A program made the position numbers and the translations under genes. The notes beneath the pieces are model-generated. The model was not told the origin of the DNA. It made no database searches and saw nothing but the letters and a program-made list of their open reading frames with translations. Shown here piece by piece: positions 58,801 to 64,000 of a stretch of 64,000 nt of DNA; position 1 is the first letter of the stretch, and each line of letters opens with the position of its first letter. This stretch comes from UBA6244 sp965140775 (lineage in GTDB: Bacteria; Bacteroidota; Bacteroidia; Bacteroidales; F082), in assembly GCA_965140775.1 (NCBI GenBank), contig OZ223471.1:3844001-3908000 (forward strand). Reading direction: 5' to 3'.

Positions 58801-60034
58801 CAATAGGCATGCTATACCAATACAGGCGCTAACTTACAAACAGACAAACTCTTCCAGCCCTAAATTTGTCCTCAGGGCCGTTTACAACAAGTACAAATCA
58901 CTTGACGTGGGAGTTAACCAAACCTTGGAAGTGTTGGCAGAAACATACAGCATAAAAACACCTGGAATTCTATTAAGTGAAATAGCGCCCCCTAAGGTTG
59001 AAATGAACTCAGTTAGCAATTACGAATTGACTTTCGACAGTATCCATTTTAGAACTGATATTACCTTTTCAAGGTATAACCCAAAGGGGCTATCTACTGA
59101 AATACTCGAAAATCGCGGGAACCCTTCTGCTGTCATCTATGCCTTAGACAATCTTACTCCAGTTTTTGAGGTTTCTAACGCATATCTGAGTGAGATTGAA
59201 TACCAAGGATTTGAGAACCACGAAAGCTATGGTTGGACAGTTACTTCTGGTTGTAATAAAAGCGGGCAATATTCCAAGTCAGGAATCAAATCGCTTAGCA
59301 TCCCTCAAAACGATCAGATCAGTAAATATGTAGGCTTCGATTACTACCCAACAGGAGAAGGATATCAGGCCAGTGTTTGGGTTAAAGGAACTGGTAATTT
59401 GAGGTTAACATTAAATTTCAACAACTCAACAATTGTAAAATCAACCGAAAGCAACGCTTGTCCTGATTGGAAACTACTCACTGTTTCTGTTAGCCGGGAA
59501 GAATTAGACGCACAAAACATTCAGCATGTTGACTTGCTGATTTCGCTCCAAAATCTAGGTTCCGGAAACATGTTTGTTGATGATGTGCTGTTTGTCCCCG
59601 ATGACGCATTTTATCAGGCACTGGTGTACGATAACCGTTTACGTTTAATTTCAAATTTTGATGTAAACAACTATTATTCAAGTTTTGTGTACGACGATTT
59701 TAACAGGCTAATTTATGCCAAAGACAATGATGGGAACATACTTGAAGCTAATGAATACTTTACTGGAAACCCCAGCAATTTTGTCTGGTACCCTCAAAAT
59801 CCAGAGGATACCGAAATTCAAGCCATGGAAACAATTAGTTTCGTGGCCAACCTAAAGACCGGTACCAACAGCTATTTTGTTTATGGTGACGGAACTTCAT
59901 CTTTACCATTGACTAATGGTTTAGCCAATCATGTTTATGAAAACCCTGGTGAATATACCATCACTCTACATGTAACAACATCTGAAGGATATCATTATTC
60001 GACAGATAGAATTATCAAAGTTTTGCCCCAATAA
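55895..60034 (+). CDS. Large secreted protein preceding the RHS gene, with SpvB/YD-like N-terminus, carbohydrate-binding-like and PKD domains
   Basis: 1379 residues. A signal peptide (about 1-26, ending DGVFSQ) is followed by a shell-like region whose opening SWVGLGWNLSTGGKITR (about 111-127) resembles the start of SpvB/TcB-like and RHS shells. Then a long beta-rich stretch with scattered YD-like repeats (such as YDDFNRLIYAKDNDGN near 1268). A galactose-binding/CBM-type jelly roll covers about 1105-1235 (YQASVWVKGTGNLRLTLNF ... NMFVDDVLFVP). A PKD domain ends it (about 1310-1375, YFVYGDGTSSLPLTNG ... NPGEYTITLHV). It is 27 bp upstream of the RHS core protein, so the two probably assemble. Confidence 0.85.
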   Translation: MKMTNRFLRSFMIFALLLSISDGVFSQGTHTKTLPLAEKLNRLKELENMLTSQRITSDFASFGTPDFHGTNVGGGNGMNYYSGTYRHSIDLANGVSLTYNNNGISVGQTASWVGLGWNLSTGGKITRNVRGYPDDLGVGTYVLDDFDNMVFFQGWIRGNANSPAPCEIVNSFDVNSSEYTRSGDLEYFTSNILPDNPPQTITKKDSEPDLFSFSYPGGHGSFVFSSEAVSPQDPRKRIKTLVFDESRITYEIDPYFDITKFTIVDRTGTTYIFDIPERINTNSGVFPEDPMRAACYFLNYPNFQSGTFSNLSAIHTDYIQSWYLHTIILPDKSEITFEYDDEHILLERNFYANYRNYDSADEEVLSEMVRNFPFDGYPTSILQTKRLKRIYSDDSEIDFIANTVRDDLYTEGIDDALLPRSLDKIKVYSKIGSEKVLEKQIDFVYSYFDSQYSTNPTESNKGYGIFTLGEYNYGEYIYKRLKLDEIYIYNGLELLPPYKFDYVKDDDENYWLPARYSYCQDAYGFFNSNNEENSLVPKVWVYKNRTGQYRFSIYPLDANSPDYSYPSILDGADRRPSSRVEDVSIGMLEKIVYPTGGCMRIEYEQNDFVIDNVPANTFHGNGVRVSKISLGTEDAIGTTTEYKYITDEPGNLSSGKMIAMPQFGHLDPNNTDCESFFHDAGNQYAYWSGDDFNQYYIRGTHPENDMSEGISGYSRVEQTGDDVDGKTVYTFVNEATYNSHDPANILYSAYQLTPSFATPSRADYNFSTSYIGQSVPVHISETETGLYFNNGSYPYPPNTNYSWHRGKPLAKEVFDINDNLVLSESNDYNIFYDRHGQGSGEIVFGLQNGFLRNNVPPKDGGCGNTSEVYDYLIQPVTVSAKYAIHTGVDSYISTKHKTYEPQAGHPINETTHYEHNAFGLLSAESFTDEMGNIITTEYLYPCDLWDPDVERPTNLENDLTACFFNAIENNRHAIPIQALTYKQTNSSSPKFVLRAVYNKYKSLDVGVNQTLEVLAETYSIKTPGILLSEIAPPKVEMNSVSNYELTFDSIHFRTDITFSRYNPKGLSTEILENRGNPSAVIYALDNLTPVFEVSNAYLSEIEYQGFENHESYGWTVTSGCNKSGQYSKSGIKSLSIPQNDQISKYVGFDYYPTGEGYQASVWVKGTGNLRLTLNFNNSTIVKSTESNACPDWKLLTVSVSREELDAQNIQHVDLLISLQNLGSGNMFVDDVLFVPDDAFYQALVYDNRLRLISNFDVNNYYSSFVYDDFNRLIYAKDNDGNILEANEYFTGNPSNFVWYPQNPEDTEIQAMETISFVANLKTGTNSYFVYGDGTSSLPLTNGLANHVYENPGEYTITLHVTTSEGYHYSTDRIIKVLPQ

Positions 60035-60061
60035 TTAATTATTGTATAAATACCTAAAGAA

Positions 60062-63000
60062 ATGAAAAAGAAAACATTCATATACTTAGCTCTAATATTC
60101 ATATCATATAACTTATTGGGACAAAGTTATACGCATTCCTTTAAAAAAACACAGAGAATAAGAAAGCCTGTCACTGACCAGTCCGGAATTGAGGATCTAG
60201 GAGTCGAATCTAAAGATGTTTCCATTGTTTACAAAGATCAACTTGGAAGACCTATCCAAATTGTTAACCAACAAGCATCTCCCAACCAAAGGGACGTGGT
60301 AAAATTCTGGATATACGACAAAGCTGGCCGTATTCCAGTCGATTATTCGGCTTATGTTGACAACTCCTCAGATGGAACATATAAGTCATCTCCAACTTTT
60401 TCGCAAAGCAATTTCTATCAAAAAGAATGGGGAGTTGCCCATACAGTTTCACCATTTAGCAAATCCTTTTACGAGTTGTCTCCGCTTTCCAGAGTTACCG
60501 AACAAGGATCAGTTGGCTATTACTGGCAACCTGGGACAGGCATTCAGGGGCACACTAAGAAATTCCAATACATGCTGAATCATTCGCCAACCATCCTGAA
60601 AATAGGTGTGAATATAAGCAATGGGAACTTGGAGATATTAGCTAATGACAAATACTATGATCAGGATGTTTTAAAATATACGGAATCTATCGACGAAGAC
60701 AACAACAGACTGGGACAGTTTACTGATCAAATAGGAAATCTTATTCTAAAAATATCATATACTGAGAACGGCAACGATGATCTTTACACGTACTACGTTT
60801 ATGATAATCTCAACAGATTAAGCTATATTGTAACCCCCTTGCTTGCCAATGAACTGATGGGTCTATCTTCGGCTTCCCTGTCTTGGAATGATTTGCTCAT
60901 AAAAAACCTGGCCTTTGCCTTTAAATATGATGAGATGGGTAGGCTTTCGCAAAAACTTATATCGGGAGCAGAGCCCATCTGGTATGTATATGATAACTAC
61001 GACAGGTTGGTAATGGAACAAGATGGCAATCTGCGTTCCGAAGGAAAATGGAAGTTTGTAAAATATGACAAATTATCCAGACCCCTGATTGAGGGTGTTG
61101 TAACCAAGACCATTGGATTAACACGTGATCAGGTACAATCTGAAGTTAACACATATTATGAAAATGGTGCGCTAAATTTTGAAAGGACTGATTTTGGAAA
61201 TCACAACAGTATTCATGGCTATTCAAACAACGCATTCCCTCCGCTGAATTCAAACTCAGATATTTACACCGTGTCCTACTATGACGATTACACCTTTGAT
61301 TTGGATAACGAAGTGGAATTTGACCCCACTTTGGGAACCCGACTTGATAAACCCAAAGGATTGTCCACAGGCAGCAAAACAAAAGTTCTGGGCAGCAGTC
61401 CTGAAATTTGGATGTTAAGTGCTCTATATTATGACAACAAGTATCAACTTATCCAAACCTGTGTGCAAAACCACCTGGGAGGCGAGGATCGGCAATCATT
61501 CTCCTATGAATTTGATGGAACCTTAATCACACGCCATCATGTACACAATGTAGATCCCAATACCTTTATCAAAGAAAACAAACAATTTGAATACGACCAC
61601 AAGGGTAGATTAAAAGCAATGGATTATTATATACAAAACAGGGATAATACCTACCGAATGTTTTCAAATACCTACAATGAACTGGGGCAATTGTTGGAGA
61701 AAGACATACTTCAGGAGGAATTGCCTCAAGGACTCACCTCTCTTCAATCCATCGATTACAGATACAACGAAAAGGGATGGCTTACTCGAATCAATCAGAG
61801 TAACATCACCAATAGCAACACCACCATCGATTTTCATGAAATTCTGGCAACCGATGAGTTTGTAAAAGGTCTAATTGTTGATACAGTTGCGTTTGAAGTA
61901 GTGGGGTACGACGATGGGTCAAAAACTGGAAAAGAATCCATTACCATACAGATTCAGGATAAAAAAGAATTAATAATTGCCAAGATAAGTGACACCTCTG
62001 ATGTTAGGACATATAAGTTGGATGAAATTGAAAATAGCATTCTTTATCGGGAATCAGTGGATTCTATTACCTTTGCAAAGTTATTAGGAGCTATTTCAAC
62101 TCCCTATGTCATTAATATGTCAGCACTTGAGTACACAGAATTTGATAGCAAGGAAATGATATCAGAAGATGTTTCTGAGAAAGTTAAAATCTACCTGCAC
62201 GATATGAGCGTGTCTGACGAAGTGTTGATTGAGAAAATTAGCAACAAAGTACTGGAGTATTTTTATGACCGAACAGCCCTATTGGTATTTAACGAAGACC
62301 AAAATGACATTTTTGGAATGGATATCTTATATCAAACGGGATTGTCGCAACTGGGAGGAACAATAAAATACAATGGGTTAATATCTGGAATAAGGTGGCA
62401 ATCGTCTGAAAACCCGGGTGTTAGGGGATACGGATACACGTACGACCAACACAACCGATTTAAAAATGCCAATTATGGTGACTACGACAAAGGGATTTGG
62501 ACGGTAAACAACCATTATACCGTCAACAACATCAACTACGACGCCAATGGCAATATTCAGTCGCTAAAGCGTATGGGAGTAACAGGCTTTAACGGACAAG
62601 ACCCTGTTTATGGAACAATTGACGACTTGGCCTATACCTATAGTTACAAATCCAATCAACTGTCCAATGTGGAAGACCTTTCCGGATTTGCCAGCACCAT
62701 CATTCGTAACTTTAACAACAACTCTATACTTCAGCTTGAATACACCTACGATGCCAATGGCAACCTTAAAAAAGACCTGAACAAGGAAATCACCAATATC
62801 GAATACAATATTTTTAACAAGCCCTGCGAGGTTGATTTTTCTGATGGGCGCAAGCTCGTTTTTACATACAACTCTGCAGGAGCAAAACTGAGTTACGCGG
62901 TTTATAGCAATACTCCTGCTTTGTTAAAACAAAATGACTATGTAGCAAATTTTGTGTACGAGGATGGTACATTAAAATACGCATTAACCGAAGAGGGTAA

Positions 63001-64000
63001 AATGGATTATGATGCCAACACCAGCAAGTTTGAAGCAAAGTTCCTCTTCAAAGACCACCTAGGCAACATAAGAGCAGTATTTAAAAAAGGTATTGACGAT
63101 AAAGTGGAAGTACTCGAAGAGCATCACTACTACCCCTTTGGCATGCTGATGTCCGGAATTGATTACACCAGTGGCACACCCAGTCCTTATCTGTATCAAG
63201 GAAAAGAGTTCATGTCCGATTTCGGATTTAACCTCTTGGATTTTGATGCACGTATGTTCGACAACCAATTGGGCAGGTGGCATGCCATCGATCCGGTAAT
63301 GCAGTTTGCCAGCCCATATGTGGGCATGGGGAATAATCCGGTATCGCTGACCGATCCTGATGGAACTGCTGCTGGTGGAGGTATTTGGCCATTTAGCTCG
63401 AAAAAAAAGCGCCTTTCGGACCCAGATGACTTAAGTGTGCACGGTGGGCATACATATCAATCTTGGGACGAAATTGATCTTGGTGTATATTCATATTCAA
63501 ATTCTGGTGGCTCATATAATATCGGCGAATTCAGTTCATCTATAGGCCCATCCGGCGTCTCTCATGGGTCTGGTGGAGGCGGAAACGGTAGTAGCTATAT
63601 TATTAGACAAAGTCCCGAAGATCTTGAATACGAAATATCTCCACCTTTCGTTGGTGGCAACGAAACGGTTTCAAAGGAAGAGCAGATACAATCACAAACT
63701 CAACAAATTTGGAGTGTTATTTCCATGGGGCTTGCGAATGGGAGTTTTAATGCCACAAATGGAGGGGCTGGCGTTTCTATATATGCTGGAACTACTTTAT
63801 TACAGGGGGCTGCTGTTAGGGGGTACTATAATTATAAAGTTGGAGCAAATCCATACCCTGCAGGCTCACTAGATGCTAAAATGTATAGGGCTAATCTAAA
63901 AGCTCAATTGCGCCCGTGCACACCACAGCCTTTTAGAGCACACTTAAATTACACACGTCCACTTACAGGTGAATTTTCAAAAGTCTCAAGTGGTGCTGTA
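60062..64000 (+). CDS. RHS repeat protein with conserved core and variable C-terminus, cut by window edge
   Basis: The frame from the ATG at 60062 is open for exactly 1313 codons to the last base, so the C-terminus is missing. A signal peptide (1-21, ending NLLGQ) precedes the DUF6443-like start typical of Bacteroidota RHS proteins (FWIYDKAGRIPVDYSAY, YELSPLSRVTEQG). YD repeats follow (such as YTYDANGNLKKDL). The core ends with KDHLGNIRAVFKKG, YPFGM, YLYQGKEF and DFDARMFDNQLGRWHAIDPVMQF ... NNPVSLTDPDG at about residues 1050-1101. The 212 residues after that are a different, Gly/Ser-rich then globular sequence, as expected for a swapped toxin or adhesin tip. Any immunity gene would lie past the edge. 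Confidence 0.93.
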   Translation, partial: MKKKTFIYLALIFISYNLLGQSYTHSFKKTQRIRKPVTDQSGIEDLGVESKDVSIVYKDQLGRPIQIVNQQASPNQRDVVKFWIYDKAGRIPVDYSAYVDNSSDGTYKSSPTFSQSNFYQKEWGVAHTVSPFSKSFYELSPLSRVTEQGSVGYYWQPGTGIQGHTKKFQYMLNHSPTILKIGVNISNGNLEILANDKYYDQDVLKYTESIDEDNNRLGQFTDQIGNLILKISYTENGNDDLYTYYVYDNLNRLSYIVTPLLANELMGLSSASLSWNDLLIKNLAFAFKYDEMGRLSQKLISGAEPIWYVYDNYDRLVMEQDGNLRSEGKWKFVKYDKLSRPLIEGVVTKTIGLTRDQVQSEVNTYYENGALNFERTDFGNHNSIHGYSNNAFPPLNSNSDIYTVSYYDDYTFDLDNEVEFDPTLGTRLDKPKGLSTGSKTKVLGSSPEIWMLSALYYDNKYQLIQTCVQNHLGGEDRQSFSYEFDGTLITRHHVHNVDPNTFIKENKQFEYDHKGRLKAMDYYIQNRDNTYRMFSNTYNELGQLLEKDILQEELPQGLTSLQSIDYRYNEKGWLTRINQSNITNSNTTIDFHEILATDEFVKGLIVDTVAFEVVGYDDGSKTGKESITIQIQDKKELIIAKISDTSDVRTYKLDEIENSILYRESVDSITFAKLLGAISTPYVINMSALEYTEFDSKEMISEDVSEKVKIYLHDMSVSDEVLIEKISNKVLEYFYDRTALLVFNEDQNDIFGMDILYQTGLSQLGGTIKYNGLISGIRWQSSENPGVRGYGYTYDQHNRFKNANYGDYDKGIWTVNNHYTVNNINYDANGNIQSLKRMGVTGFNGQDPVYGTIDDLAYTYSYKSNQLSNVEDLSGFASTIIRNFNNNSILQLEYTYDANGNLKKDLNKEITNIEYNIFNKPCEVDFSDGRKLVFTYNSAGAKLSYAVYSNTPALLKQNDYVANFVYEDGTLKYALTEEGKMDYDANTSKFEAKFLFKDHLGNIRAVFKKGIDDKVEVLEEHHYYPFGMLMSGIDYTSGTPSPYLYQGKEFMSDFGFNLLDFDARMFDNQLGRWHAIDPVMQFASPYVGMGNNPVSLTDPDGTAAGGGIWPFSSKKKRLSDPDDLSVHGGHTYQSWDEIDLGVYSYSNSGGSYNIGEFSSSIGPSGVSHGSGGGGNGSSYIIRQSPEDLEYEISPPFVGGNETVSKEEQIQSQTQQIWSVISMGLANGSFNATNGGAGVSIYAGTTLLQGAAVRGYYNYKVGANPYPAGSLDAKMYRANLKAQLRPCTPQPFRAHLNYTRPLTGEFSKVSSGAV

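Overview
The window is a 64 kb piece of a Bacteroidota chromosome, most likely class Bacteroidia (Marinilabiliales/Prolixibacteraceae-like). The lineage call rests on sequence features: many genes are preceded by the Bacteroidota promoter element TAnnTTTG (once with a perfect TTTG-N19-TAnnTTTG), there are no strong Shine-Dalgarno sites, two proteins end in type IX secretion sorting domains, and there is a LruC-domain lipoprotein, a DUF4296-type lipoprotein, a cysteate-synthase-like enzyme and a pair of YD-repeat/RHS proteins. No rRNA, tRNA, CRISPR array or prophage was seen. Genus and species cannot be fixed from this sequence.

Layout. 0-3.2 kb: a minus-strand operon (MscS channel, e(P4)-type acid phosphatase lipoprotein, sugar-nucleotide-type epimerase cut by the left edge), then a block of 109-bp tandem repeats. 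3.2-7.0 kb: a membrane protein, an ECF sigma factor / anti-sigma / helical periplasmic protein operon, and a long-chain acyl-CoA synthetase. 7.0-11.4 kb: a 25-residue-repeat protein, class II aldolase, hybrid histidine kinase and acyltransferase. 11.4-17.2 kb: REP-like palindromes, then an envelope/lipid cluster (GT2, SDR, FabH-like KAS III, dedicated ACP, PAPS-type sulfotransferase, flippase). 17.3-22.4 kb: zeta toxin with a small overlapping partner, two tandem B12/radical-SAM enzymes and a cysteate-synthase-like PLP enzyme. 22.4-28.8 kb: DUF4143-type ATPase, a queA-mobA-membrane protein operon, a 216-bp MITE, and an SQR-like flavoprotein with a small companion. 29-41 kb: RhuM protein, pssA, GNAT-cysC, wecE, the yicC-gmk-enoyl reductase-nadD operon, a TPR protein with a PLD-type cardiolipin synthase, and rocD, followed by a candidate new small RNA. 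41.4-53.7 kb: kdsD-lptB (LPS export and Kdo supply), recQ and lipoproteins, deoC with a T9SS thioredoxin, a sigma-54-driven pair of small genes, a T9SS arylsulfotransferase-like protein and a LruC lipoprotein. 53.7-64 kb: an AT-richer accessory stretch with an intact IS4-family element and a two-gene RHS locus cut by the right edge.

Most of the window is housekeeping and envelope biogenesis. Themes linking genes are outer-envelope assembly (LptB, KdsD, PssA, cardiolipin synthase, flippase, GT2, WecE, acyltransferases) and oxidised sulfur metabolism (APS kinase, sulfotransferase, cysteate-synthase-like enzyme, SQR-like enzyme, arylsulfotransferase-like protein). The items I would follow up first are the promoter-hairpin-terminator RNA unit at 40953-41108, the sigma-54 small-protein operon at 48283-48737, the MITE at 26786-27001, the zeta toxin pair, and the variable C-terminus of the RHS protein at the right edge.
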